A stretch of DNA of 15,341 bases from Promethearchaeota archaeon (GCA_014729315.1 WJKD01000970.1:1-15341), one strand, 5' to 3'. Positions 1 through 7,983 are shown, numbered from the stretch's first letter. Numbers and translations are program-made. The notes: generated from the sequence alone by a model not told the origin.

Positions 1-2
1 AT

Positions 3-116
3 TTTATTGTAAATCTTCATTCAATCCAAGACTTAGAAGTTGATAAATTACAATTTGATTATTTAAGTAAAGAAATGAAAAATAAGTTTAAAAATAAGTT
101 AATAACTATTTTTTAG
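3..116 (+). CDS. C-terminal end of an unidentified gene (partial)
   Basis: One frame is open from the left edge to a TAG at 114-116 and encodes 37 residues rich in charged amino acids (for example HSIQDLEVDKL and YLSKEMKNKFKNK), which looks more like a real helical protein end than chance; the other two forward frames close within 45 bases. The upstream part lies outside the window, so no function can be given. It stops only 34 bases before the GTG of the truncated beta-helix gene. No domain is recognised. Confidence 0.35.
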   Translation, partial: FIVNLHSIQDLEVDKLQFDYLSKEMKNKFKNKLITIF

Positions 117-150
117 TGCGTTCATATAAAATCTAATATTCACTAATACT

Positions 151-1161
151 GTGTATGATGATGCAGGTAATGGTCATTATGAGCCAATATATTTGTATAT
201 GAATTGCAATAACAACACTATTTCTAATAATACAATAAATAAAAGTGGTCAATATGGAATTAGAGTCTCCTCTAATAGCTACGATAATATTATCGCAAAT
301 AATTCGATAGATGCTCAAGGTTCCACTAATGTTGGAATGCGATTACAATATGCAGATAATACAGTAGTCTCAGGGAATGATATGGTTGGATTTGGAATAT
401 ATATAGAGGGTCAATTAACAAGTGTAAGCTCACATACTATTTTTACTAATAATAATGTTAATGGAAAAACTGTTTATTATTATACCGGACAGACTAATTT
501 AAACCACGAAAACTTTACAGGTGATGGAACTCCTGCACAAATTATATTAGTTCAATGTACCGATTCAATGATATCGGGTTATGACTTATCAGATACATCT
601 GTTGGAATTCAGTTATATTATTCAGAGAACATAACAATTTCAAATAAAACGGCAAGGAATACAGTATCAACAGCCCAAAATGAAGGAATTAGACTTCTAA
701 ATAATTGCAATGAAAATATAATTGAACATAATTATTTGTTTAACAATACAGATTCGGGGATTGCATTGTTTGATGATTGCTCTGAGATCATAATCCGACT
801 TAATAATGCAAGCTTTAATGGAAAAGCTGGAATCGAGCTGAATGAATCTAATTCTAATAAAATCAATAATAATATTGCAAAAAACAATATATATGGCTTA
901 TTGCTTAATTCAAGTAGCAATAACTGCATTTATGGCAACATCCTGATAAATAATGATCATAATTATAATGAATCGGGGGTTTGTGTAGGAAATGGTGATT
1001 GTCGATCTTCTTCAAATGGAACTCCAAGCGGAGGAGATGATGATGATGATGATGAAGCTGTTGCGATTCCATTTGGAAATTTCTATCTATACTTCTTGTT
1101 CCTAAGTGTAATATCCTTGGTTCTCATTAAGAGGAAAACTATTACTCATAATTCTAATTAA
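151..1161 (+). CDS. NosD-like right-handed beta-helix surface protein, 5'-truncated
   Basis: The protein is a run of short Asn-rich repeats of the type NNxISxNxxxxNxxGIxLxxS, the signature of NosD/parallel beta-helix proteins that form an extracellular solenoid. A central segment with NGKTVYYY (about residues 105-112) is a known landmark of archaeal NosD-like surface proteins. The end has a poly-Asp linker (about 296-302), the motif IPFGN, one hydrophobic helix and a KRK tail, so the protein would be membrane-anchored with the solenoid outside. It is odd at its start: the first codon is a GTG in the middle of a repeat, the frame is open only back to 130 (stop at 127-129), and there is no signal peptide, unlike the intact paralog just downstream. 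It is probably a decapitated gene or pseudogene. The last 100 residues align well with the end of the 828-residue neighbour (CIYGN..., VGNGDCR versus IGNGDCR), so the two are tandem duplicates. The ligand is unknown. Confidence 0.75.
   Translation: MYDDAGNGHYEPIYLYMNCNNNTISNNTINKSGQYGIRVSSNSYDNIIANNSIDAQGSTNVGMRLQYADNTVVSGNDMVGFGIYIEGQLTSVSSHTIFTNNNVNGKTVYYYTGQTNLNHENFTGDGTPAQIILVQCTDSMISGYDLSDTSVGIQLYYSENITISNKTARNTVSTAQNEGIRLLNNCNENIIEHNYLFNNTDSGIALFDDCSEIIIRLNNASFNGKAGIELNESNSNKINNNIAKNNIYGLLLNSSSNNCIYGNILINNDHNYNESGVCVGNGDCRSSSNGTPSGGDDDDDDEAVAIPFGNFYLYFLFLSVISLVLIKRKTITHNSN
1036..1053 (+). repeat. (GAT)6 trinucleotide repeat coding poly-Asp
   Basis: Six perfect GAT triplets in frame encode six aspartates in the linker between the beta-helix and the C-terminal membrane helix of the truncated gene. 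Such a run can expand or contract by slippage in whole codons without breaking the frame. The paralog downstream has a Gly-rich linker with three Asp at the same place. Confidence 0.8.
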
Positions 1162-1173
1162 TTCTTTTTTTTC
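1162..1173 (+). terminator. Poly-T terminator candidate
   Basis: Directly after the TAA of the truncated beta-helix gene there is a run of eight T (1165-1172). Archaeal transcription typically ends at such T-tracts without a hairpin. Assigned by position and composition only. Confidence 0.4.
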
Positions 1174-1259
1174 ATTAATAGTGCACTAATTTCTCATATG
1201 TAATTTAAAAACAATTCATCAGAAAAATATCTATACTAATAAATTTTTCAGTTGATTTT

Positions 1260-3746
1260 ATGAAATTTAACAAAAATAAAAAAATAATACTTCTATTAAG
1301 TCTTCTTTTAGGAGGAATTCTTAATAGTATAGGAATGATTAACAATTATACGCCAGTTTATGAGGAGATTTCAGAGAAAGCACACAAAAACGAAATAAAT
1401 ATGCTAAATAGTGCCGGTTTTTGGACTCCTAACTATATTCATATTAAATCAGATAACTGGTCTATAAGCGGGGATGCATGGATACAGGTTAGAAGTGGAA
1501 CTTCGATCGATCCTCATATAATCGAAAATGTAACTATTGATGCTACAGGTCGAGAATGGGGTATAACTATTGAAGATTCTGAAGATTATTTTATTATTCA
1601 AAATTGTACCATCTATAATGCGGGCACAGGTTCAGGTTCAGGTGCCTTAATTCTTAAAGATACAAAGAATGGTCAAATCATTGGAAACAATATCTCAAAC
1701 AATAATGAAAATGGAATATGGTTAGAAAATTATTGTGAAAACATTGAAGTTAGCAATAACAGAGTTAATTTAAATGGTCAAAATGGGATACGGTTATATG
1801 AATCATGTATATTTAATACAATCTCACAAAATAATTTAACATATAATTCAAAATGGGGTTTACGTTTTCAATATCGATGCAGCAATAATACAATTTCAAA
1901 TAATAATGCAAGCAATAATACTAATAATGGTTTCTATATTGGAGATGACTGTGATGATAATTTAATTGAAGATAATATTGCCAACGATAATGGCATTCAT
2001 GGGATAAGAATTGATAGAAAAAGTGATAATAATATTATAAGAAATAATATAGCTAATTCAAATGACCAAACTGCTATACTGATTCAAGGGGTAAATAGCG
2101 TAGGAGATGATTGCTATGAGAATCAAATCATCGATAATCATTTAGAAAGCAATAATTACGGAATTAGGGTGTATGGACGGATTCATAATACTACAATCTC
2201 TCGAAATACTATCCTTTATAGTGAAGACCATGGTATTTATTCCTCAAATGATTGTCGATACAACATTATAACCAAGAATACTATTAGCTATGGAGTCCAA
2301 AATGGTGTGGAGTTGGCAGGATTTAAGAACGGAACGATTTCTCTAAATAAATTAGTGGCAAATCATTGGGATGGATTAAGAATAACTAGTAATAGTGGAG
2401 ATAATTTAATTTACGGAAATTTATTAAAAGATAATTATGAACGTGGTGTAGACATAAAAAGTGGAGCGGGTATACGTAATTTGGTTTCCATGAATAGTTT
2501 TATCAACAACACATTAGGTCATGGAATGGATGAAAAAAATCCAGGAGATAATGATTGGGACAATGGAACTTACGGGAATTATTGGGACAATCACACATCT
2601 CCAGATAATAATAATGATTTGTTTGTTGATAATGTCTATACCTGGATACAAGGTGCAGCTAACAGTGTTGATAATCATCCATTAGTTAATATCACTTCCC
2701 ACTTAGGAGAGAAAATACATATTGATGAGACTGGGATGAGTGCATGGAACTGGAGTAGGACTGCTGAATTTAAGGTATGGTGTAGTGGATCAGGAACCTA
2801 CATTAATCCATACATAATAGATGGGCTTGAAATAAATGGAAAAACTGTGGGCAACGGCATACTTATTGGAAACTCGAGTGTGTACTTCACAATCCAATTT
2901 TGCAAAGTGTTCAAATCTGGAAGTGGACAAACTGATGCGGGTATTAAATTTACAGAGACAAATAATGGGATGATAATTAATAACAACTGCTCTAATAACG
3001 AAAATCACGGTATACTTTTGTATGATGAGTGCAACAATAACACAATCTCAGGAAATCTCGCATTTAACAACGTAGATGACGGAATACATCTCTATCAAAG
3101 CGATGAAAATATAATTACTGGAAATACCCTTAATGAAAATAATCAAGGTTTGAGTATCCGGTATAGTGATAACAACACCATTTCAGGAAATATTGCAAAC
3201 GAAAATCTTCAGGGGATATATGTTTATGAAAGTGTTAATAGCACTCTTATTGGAAACACTGCAAGCGGTAATACCTTATTGAGAGGGATAATTTTATGGC
3301 AATGCGATAATAACACGATTTCTGGAAATACAGCAAACAAGAATGATGATCACGGGATATATATTAACAATGGTGAAGATAATAAGATTCTGGGAAACAC
3401 TGTAAGTTTTAACGGAGATGCAGGAATTTATTTGGAGAACTCTAATTATAGTAGTATTCACGATAACACAGCTAAAAACAATACATACGGATTACATTTG
3501 GAGGACAGTAGCTATAATTGTATTTATGAAAATATATTTGTAAATAATACATATAATTATCATGAAACTGGAACATGCATAGGAAATGGCGATTGTAGAC
3601 CAGGACATTCACCTGCTGCAGAAGGTGGGGGCGGGGGTGGTGACGATGACGCGGAAGAAGTAATAATTCCGGGATATAACATATATATTCTTATTGGTAT
3701 AATTTGTATCGTCGCATTAGTGTTAATTAAAAAACGCTGGAAATAA
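1260..3746 (+). CDS. Two-module NosD-like beta-helix surface protein with C-terminal anchor
   Basis: Predicted secreted 828-residue protein. Residues 1-26 are a signal peptide (KNKK followed by a Leu/Ile-rich stretch). Two homologous modules follow. Each opens with IHI..., a Trp and a (S)GSGT-like motif plus P(H/Y)II(E/D)xxxI (about 60-95 and 486-520), then runs as Asn-rich beta-helix coils (NNTISGN, GIxLYxS). The first module closes with the YGNYWDN/DNHPL motif typical of NosD domains (about 433-475). The second runs to about 770. Then come a Gly6/Asp-rich linker (about 775-797), IPGY (803-806), a hydrophobic helix and KKRWK. This arrangement fits a cell-surface solenoid held by a C-terminal anchor or sorting signal; the family is often linked to carbohydrate binding or cleavage, but no catalytic site can be assigned. 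ATG at 1260 is chosen because it gives a complete signal peptide; no clear Shine-Dalgarno is seen. It is the intact paralog of the upstream truncated gene. Confidence 0.88.
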   Translation: MKFNKNKKIILLLSLLLGGILNSIGMINNYTPVYEEISEKAHKNEINMLNSAGFWTPNYIHIKSDNWSISGDAWIQVRSGTSIDPHIIENVTIDATGREWGITIEDSEDYFIIQNCTIYNAGTGSGSGALILKDTKNGQIIGNNISNNNENGIWLENYCENIEVSNNRVNLNGQNGIRLYESCIFNTISQNNLTYNSKWGLRFQYRCSNNTISNNNASNNTNNGFYIGDDCDDNLIEDNIANDNGIHGIRIDRKSDNNIIRNNIANSNDQTAILIQGVNSVGDDCYENQIIDNHLESNNYGIRVYGRIHNTTISRNTILYSEDHGIYSSNDCRYNIITKNTISYGVQNGVELAGFKNGTISLNKLVANHWDGLRITSNSGDNLIYGNLLKDNYERGVDIKSGAGIRNLVSMNSFINNTLGHGMDEKNPGDNDWDNGTYGNYWDNHTSPDNNNDLFVDNVYTWIQGAANSVDNHPLVNITSHLGEKIHIDETGMSAWNWSRTAEFKVWCSGSGTYINPYIIDGLEINGKTVGNGILIGNSSVYFTIQFCKVFKSGSGQTDAGIKFTETNNGMIINNNCSNNENHGILLYDECNNNTISGNLAFNNVDDGIHLYQSDENIITGNTLNENNQGLSIRYSDNNTISGNIANENLQGIYVYESVNSTLIGNTASGNTLLRGIILWQCDNNTISGNTANKNDDHGIYINNGEDNKILGNTVSFNGDAGIYLENSNYSSIHDNTAKNNTYGLHLEDSSYNCIYENIFVNNTYNYHETGTCIGNGDCRPGHSPAAEGGGGGGDDDAEEVIIPGYNIYILIGIICIVALVLIKKRWK

Positions 3747-3810
3747 TTTAAAACAGATATAATATCAAATAATATTAATAACTGGGTAGTTCTCAAGGAT
3801 GTTATTCCCT

Positions 3811-3834
3811 ATTTTTTTCTTTTTACTATTTTTC
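3811..3834 (+). terminator. T-rich terminator candidate
   Basis: A T7-C-T5 tract followed by another T5, starting about 65 bases after the stop of the two-module beta-helix gene. It fits an archaeal T-tract terminator. The rest of the 285-base gap up to 4031 has no gene I can support, except the start-less upstream extension of the next gene. Confidence 0.35.
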
Positions 3835-4031
3835 ATTAAATATTATATGAACTTTTATTTATTTTGATTTTCTTTCATTAAATCATCAATTAGATTTGAA
3901 TAAAATATTAATTTTAAGAACAGATTAATGCAAACCATGTATAATATAAAAATTATTTCTTTATGTGAATCTGTAAGTATATCAAATATGAAAGAAAGGA
4001 CCTTATTTATGTTGGAACCTCATGGATCTTA

Positions 4032-4613
4032 ATGACATGTGCCTATTTAGGACCTGCTTTGAACTTTATTATGATAATAATTATTAATACCCCATTAAAT
4101 CAGTATGCATATTTTGCTATACTTGGATTGTGTCCGTTAACCGCTGTATTCTTTACTACTGCAATAGTAGATATATTAGTTAATAAACCTAAAAATCGAA
4201 ATATCATTACGTTCGTGATTTGGCTTTATTGCTTAATTACAATGAGCATATATTACTATCTTTTATTTACAAACATTACGCAAATAGGAATATTTAGAAA
4301 TCCCTATGTGATTGTTTTTTCCTTATTCACTCAATTATACATATTGATTATTTTGGTGATTTTCATAGCCACAGGTTTAGTTTTTACTAAATCCTGTTTT
4401 AAATCAAAACAAACCGAAATTAGACTACAAGCCATATTGCTTATTGTTGCGTTCATTTCTCTAACAATTGGTGTAATAATGACCTTGATAGTAGAATACA
4501 TTGTAATAATCCTCGGAATGATGATTTTAGCGTTAAGGGCAATATTATTTTATATGGGATACATATTTCCTGAATGGACGAAGAAATTATTCCTTAAAAA
4601 GGCTTCAGATTGA
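4032..4613 (+). CDS. Polytopic membrane protein of unknown function, N-terminus probably missing
   Basis: 193 residues, almost all hydrophobic, with about five to six membrane helices separated by short charged loops (NKPKNRN, KSCFKSKQTE) and a positively charged end after PEWTKKLFLKK. It resembles multi-helix integral membrane proteins common in Asgard genomes that end in a (L/I)PEW-KK-type motif; their function is unknown to me. The ATG at 4032 is the only start codon in the open frame but cuts into the first helix. The same frame stays open upstream to a TGA at 3966-3968 and reads YIKYERKDLIYVGTSW just before the ATG, a convincing cytosolic loop plus helix start with no ATG, GTG or TTG. 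Either the 5' end has been lost or the start is non-canonical. Not part of an operon: gaps of 285 bases before it and 171 after it. Confidence 0.6.
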   Translation: MTCAYLGPALNFIMIIIINTPLNQYAYFAILGLCPLTAVFFTTAIVDILVNKPKNRNIITFVIWLYCLITMSIYYYLLFTNITQIGIFRNPYVIVFSLFTQLYILIILVIFIATGLVFTKSCFKSKQTEIRLQAILLIVAFISLTIGVIMTLIVEYIVIILGMMILALRAILFYMGYIFPEWTKKLFLKKASD

Positions 4614-4662
4614 AATGAAGTAATTTAAAAAAATTAGAAGGCTACTTTCATACAATTTTGCG

Positions 4663-4682
4663 TTTATTTTTCTTAATTTTTT
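4663..4682 (+). terminator. T-rich terminator candidate
   Basis: Two T-rich tracts (TTTATTTTTC and T6) about 50-70 bases after the stop of the small membrane protein gene. Assigned by position and composition only. Confidence 0.3.
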
Positions 4683-4705
4683 GTAAAGTGTTATTAATAC
4701 TGTTA

Positions 4706-4721
4706 TTTATATCCTTATAAA
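4706..4721 (+). promoter_or_regulatory. TATA-box candidate for the MscS pair
   Basis: TTTATATCCTTATAAA contains two overlapping TATA-like motifs, about 65-75 bases before the ATG at 4785. A start site 25-30 bases downstream would give a leader of around 40 nucleotides. There is no Shine-Dalgarno next to the ATG. Inferred from sequence only. Confidence 0.3.
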
Positions 4722-4784
4722 CTCACAAAATAGGAGTCTTTTAAACTGATTAAAGCTTAAAAAGATCCAAATAATATTCTCAAT

Positions 4785-5732
4785 ATGAAAAAATATTTTT
4801 ATCCAATTTATCTACTTATTTTAATTGTAATTGGGACTTGGGTGTATCTATATTCTGGTCTAGAACCGATTTTAATCAATTTAATCGTCATCAATATCGT
4901 AATCTACCTAATAAGGGTACCGTTAATCAATCTAGTAGGTTATATTGTAAGAAAACGGGTAATTCAAGTATTTCTGTCAGCTGTTATTAATATCATTTGG
5001 GGATTTTTTATTTTTATGCTAATTTTTGTCATATCGACAGCCCTCTTTATTGCAATAATTTCCTATATTTTAGTTGCTATTTCTTTTACATTAAAAGATA
5101 TCATTAATAACATTACAGCGGGAGCAATAATGCTAACCTCTGAACAATTTGAATTAGGTGATTTAATTGAAACGAACGACATTCAAGGAATAGTAAAAAA
5201 TGTTGATTTAAGCCATACAAGATTAAGGGAATTTGACGGTGTATCGGTAATTTTACCAAATAATATTGTTTACGGTTCAAAACTTGTAAAATTTTCGCAC
5301 GAACGATATGGTATGATTAAAGAAGAGGCAGACGCTCATAAGATAGAAAATGAGAAGGCTTATATGAAATATATGAAAAAATTAGAAAAATTAATTTCTG
5401 AAAAGGAAAAAGTCACTCGTTACGTGAAGACCATCGAAATATTAGACAACATTCCTCCAACACAACTTTACAGTTCCCTTAATGCGGTATTCGATGTATA
5501 CGAGGCAAAATTCGATTATCGTCCTGAATTTGCCATAGACATTACCAATTATGGAAGAATTCGAATCTTTCTGTATTTAATTTCTGACAACGCAACCGAC
5601 ATTCTAACTAATTTTGACGCTTTTTTGAGAGATATTTCTTACGAAATATATAGTGATCGAATTTTTGAAGGCTGGGAGGCATACAAAGACCAAAAAATTA
5701 ATTTAAAAGTAAATAAAGGTGGTGTTAGCTAA
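4785..5732 (+). CDS. MscS-family mechanosensitive channel subunit (first of a pair)
   Basis: MscS-type channels open under membrane tension and release solutes on osmotic down-shock. Here about four membrane helices occupy residues 5-25, 30-55, 62-90 and 91-118; the last (IISYILVAISFTLKDIINN, then NITAGAIM) is the pore-lining TM3. It is followed by the beta-domain with the hallmark FELGDLIE (122-129), GIVKNVDLSHTRLR and the LPNN motif (157-160). After KFSHERYG there is a strongly charged helical stretch (about 178-212, Lys/Glu-rich, likely coiled coil) inserted before a C-terminal alpha/beta domain. The pore helix lacks the regular Gly/Ala pattern of E. coli MscS, so gating may differ. The next gene starts two bases after the stop, so the two are almost certainly co-transcribed and may form one hetero-oligomeric channel (inference). 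The ligand or tension threshold cannot be read from sequence. Confidence 0.85.
   Translation: MKKYFYPIYLLILIVIGTWVYLYSGLEPILINLIVINIVIYLIRVPLINLVGYIVRKRVIQVFLSAVINIIWGFFIFMLIFVISTALFIAIISYILVAISFTLKDIINNITAGAIMLTSEQFELGDLIETNDIQGIVKNVDLSHTRLREFDGVSVILPNNIVYGSKLVKFSHERYGMIKEEADAHKIENEKAYMKYMKKLEKLISEKEKVTRYVKTIEILDNIPPTQLYSSLNAVFDVYEAKFDYRPEFAIDITNYGRIRIFLYLISDNATDILTNFDAFLRDISYEIYSDRIFEGWEAYKDQKINLKVNKGGVS
5718..5724 (+). promoter_or_regulatory. Shine-Dalgarno site of the second MscS gene
   Basis: GGTGGTG, near the archaeal consensus GGAGGTG, lies inside the last codons of the first MscS gene and ends 10 bases before the ATG at 5735. It supports that start and translational coupling of the pair. 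Confidence 0.6.
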
Positions 5733-5734
5733 CA

Positions 5735-6625
5735 ATGGCAATCTTTAATACCGATCTTGAAGCGTTCTTGTTTATAATTATAATAACAATTTCTCTTTAC
5801 ATCCTTAATATAGTAATCTCGTTAATTTTAGATCGTATAAAAAGAATCTCCGTTAAACAAAAAAACAAATTAACATATACATTGCGAGTTATTTCTATAG
5901 GAGCTGTTGTCTATCTTTTAATCGAGGGATTTCCGTCTTTTACCGAGATAGATCCTGAATACACTGCTATCATAACAGGAGCTACAAGCACAGCCTTAGC
6001 TTTTGCTACTAGCGAGGTTTTCGCTAACTTTATGGCAGGTGTTTTACTCCTCGTGGTCGATCCTTTTGATGTAGGGGATGTCGTAAAGATTAAAGGCGAA
6101 AAAGGTATGATAAAATCAATTAAACTTACAAAAATTGTCATACAAACCTTTGATTTCATCTTAGTCGAAATTTCTAATAAAGAAGTGATGTCTTCGCTCA
6201 TTTTAAATTACACTATAAATCTGGGTAAAATCAAGCGTTACCGTCAGTTTAAAAAGAGAGTTTTAGCACCTCAAGATATTGGAGGGGCTCGCTTAGATCT
6301 AGATCTAAAGGATAATACTATCGTCGAAAAAGATAAAGAAATAAGGGATCTCTATGCATCTGTTTCTCAGAGCGAAGTTCAGAAGATACACTCGTTTACA
6401 TTCAAAATGAAGTACCCCTACGAGAGATTCCGCATTAAAGTAGATAAAACAGAAAAATTGTGCGCACAATACAAGGAAGTGTTTGGCTTTAAACCTAGAT
6501 TCCATATTATGGACCTTGGATTTGAGATTATCGTGAAATTTAGGATAATAACCTTTAAAGCGATGATATTGTTAAATAATCAACCTCTCTTAGCACAAGA
6601 CATATACGAAATTATAAAAGAGTAA
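5735..6625 (+). CDS. MscS-family mechanosensitive channel subunit (second of a pair)
   Basis: 296 residues. Helices at about 9-32 and 46-64 are followed by a pore helix with an Ala/Gly/Ser-rich face (GATSTALAFATSEVFANFMAG, roughly 82-102), much closer to classical MscS TM3 than that of its partner. Next comes the beta-domain: DPFDVGDVVKI (109-119), then GMIKSIKLTKIVI and a degenerate EISNKEVMS where LPN(S/N) is usual. The remainder is the alpha/beta cytosolic domain. The gene follows the first MscS gene with a two-base gap and has its own Shine-Dalgarno within that gene. The pair is so divergent that a recent duplication is excluded; complementary specialisation of two subunits is plausible. 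Loss of the canonical LPN motif is the main oddity. Role: osmotic safety valve or ion conductance in the cell membrane, inferred from family. Confidence 0.85.
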   Translation: MAIFNTDLEAFLFIIIITISLYILNIVISLILDRIKRISVKQKNKLTYTLRVISIGAVVYLLIEGFPSFTEIDPEYTAIITGATSTALAFATSEVFANFMAGVLLLVVDPFDVGDVVKIKGEKGMIKSIKLTKIVIQTFDFILVEISNKEVMSSLILNYTINLGKIKRYRQFKKRVLAPQDIGGARLDLDLKDNTIVEKDKEIRDLYASVSQSEVQKIHSFTFKMKYPYERFRIKVDKTEKLCAQYKEVFGFKPRFHIMDLGFEIIVKFRIITFKAMILLNNQPLLAQDIYEIIKE

Positions 6626-6809
6626 TAATTCTTTATAATCAAACCATTTAATCAATTTACTTTTCTCTTAATTATTAACGCAATTCCGAATTTTTTAAGA
6701 TATGTTTTCTCCAAATTAAATATGATATAGCTCCCTATAGAATAAATAGATAATTTATTAATGATTCACCATTATGAATTAAATACTAATATTAACCAGA
6801 GAAATAGAG

Positions 6810-7979
6810 ATGGAAAGAAGAGAAAGAGTCAAGCGCGCGTTTCATTTTAATAAACCTGATAGAGTCCCCTTTATCGGACTGACTCCACAATCCGATTTTT
6901 ATCCAATCGAACCTCAAGAACCTATTTCATGGCAACCTACCGATTATCCTCCGCATCCCATCGGAGGTGATGCTGCAATTGCAAATCCCGTATTTAGAAG
7001 AGATGTGTATCATTGGAAAGATGATATTAGAAAAGATTTAGGTTTCTCTGAGAATTGGTGGGAAACTCCACACGAAAGTATTGACGAATTTGGAGTTATT
7101 TGGAAGTCTTCAGGGACTAAAGGCGGAGATAAAACAAAGGGTCATCCAAGTATGGGACCTTTACAAGATAACGGAGATGGATCTGGTTGGAAGAAATTAG
7201 ACTCTTATCAACCCCCTGACGCCTTAATTCCAGAAAGATATGAAAAAATTAATAGGGGGCGATGGAAAGAAATAGCGGAAGATCGTTATCTTTTAGGTAC
7301 GGTAAATTCTAGTGGAATTTTTAATAGATGTTCTCAATTGCGTGGATTTAGCGCCTTTTTAATAGATATTGCCCGGAATAGACCGCGTGATAAACTCAAA
7401 CAGCTAATCGAGTTAGTTACTCTCTATAATTTCAATGTTATTAAAATGCTGAAGAAATATTGCCCACCTTTAGATTCAATATATATAACTGATGATTTTG
7501 GTACACAAAAATCGGCGTTTATTAGCCCTAGAATCTTTAGAATGCATTTTAAAGAACCTTACCAAAAGTTAGTTGATTTGACCCATCAGCTTGGAATGGA
7601 TTTCATACTGCATGCTTGCGGAGATGTTCTTGCACTTCTTCCCGAGTTTGTCGATATTGGCATCGATGTAATGCAATTTGATAGTCCACACATGACAGGA
7701 GTTCAGAATTTTAAAAAATTTGCTCTTGAGAGAAAGATTTCCTTTTGGTTAAGTTCTAATATCCAATCAACTTTCGTTCACGGAACTCCTAAGGACATAG
7801 AAAACGAGATAAAAATGTATATAAGAGAAGTAGGTAAGAAAGATGGAGGATTAGCAATATTCGAATATACCGATTTTGAAGCAATCGACGCCCCTAAGAA
7901 AAACGTAAGAGCACAAAGAAAAGCAACACTGAAATGGGGGAATTATAACGAAAATGGAACCATAGAATGGTTAGCATAG
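6810..7979 (+). CDS. Uroporphyrinogen decarboxylase (URO-D) superfamily protein, methyltransferase-like
   Basis: Cytosolic TIM-barrel protein of 389 residues. The N-terminus (RERVKRAFHFNKPDRVPF) is the standard opening of URO-D-superfamily proteins. The later core has ITDDFGTQKSAFISPRIFR (about 227-245) and DFILHACGD (264-272), with His268 and Cys270 in the H-x-C-G position used for zinc in corrinoid-dependent methyltransferases such as MtaA/MtbA. The third zinc Cys expected near the GLxxxP segment is absent: the protein reads GGLAIFEYTDFEAIDAP there. The substrate is therefore unclear. It is unlikely to be true haem-pathway URO-D, since the family's N-terminal arginine cluster is not evident and no haem genes are nearby. 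Corrinoid protein partners are also absent from the window. It stands alone, with a 184-base leader region and a T6 tract right after the stop. Function is unknown beyond superfamily. Confidence 0.82.
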   Translation: MERRERVKRAFHFNKPDRVPFIGLTPQSDFYPIEPQEPISWQPTDYPPHPIGGDAAIANPVFRRDVYHWKDDIRKDLGFSENWWETPHESIDEFGVIWKSSGTKGGDKTKGHPSMGPLQDNGDGSGWKKLDSYQPPDALIPERYEKINRGRWKEIAEDRYLLGTVNSSGIFNRCSQLRGFSAFLIDIARNRPRDKLKQLIELVTLYNFNVIKMLKKYCPPLDSIYITDDFGTQKSAFISPRIFRMHFKEPYQKLVDLTHQLGMDFILHACGDVLALLPEFVDIGIDVMQFDSPHMTGVQNFKKFALERKISFWLSSNIQSTFVHGTPKDIENEIKMYIREVGKKDGGLAIFEYTDFEAIDAPKKNVRAQRKATLKWGNYNENGTIEWLA

Positions 7980-7983
7980 CGCG

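Noticed and set aside
1260..3746. Repeated short motifs considered as a CRISPR or DNA-level repeat array
   Set aside because: The periodicity is at protein level (beta-helix coils of varying length with divergent DNA), inside one open reading frame, with no constant repeat or spacer.
3855..4019. Minus-strand frame of about 55 codons with a plausible end (SNLIDDLMKENQNK)
   Set aside because: Overlaps the convincing plus-strand upstream extension of the small membrane protein; any start would leave only about 27 residues.
3928..4032. 34-codon plus-strand frame with several ATG codons just before the small membrane protein
   Set aside because: No family resemblance, no Shine-Dalgarno, and a different frame from the protein-like extension.
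5911..6201. 96-codon minus-strand frame inside the second MscS gene
   Set aside because: Antisense shadow; the plus strand has clear MscS motifs across the same bases.
6810..7979. Haem biosynthesis hemE (true uroporphyrinogen decarboxylase)
   Set aside because: The H-x-C-G motif and N-terminus fit methyltransferase-like members better, and no haem genes are nearby.
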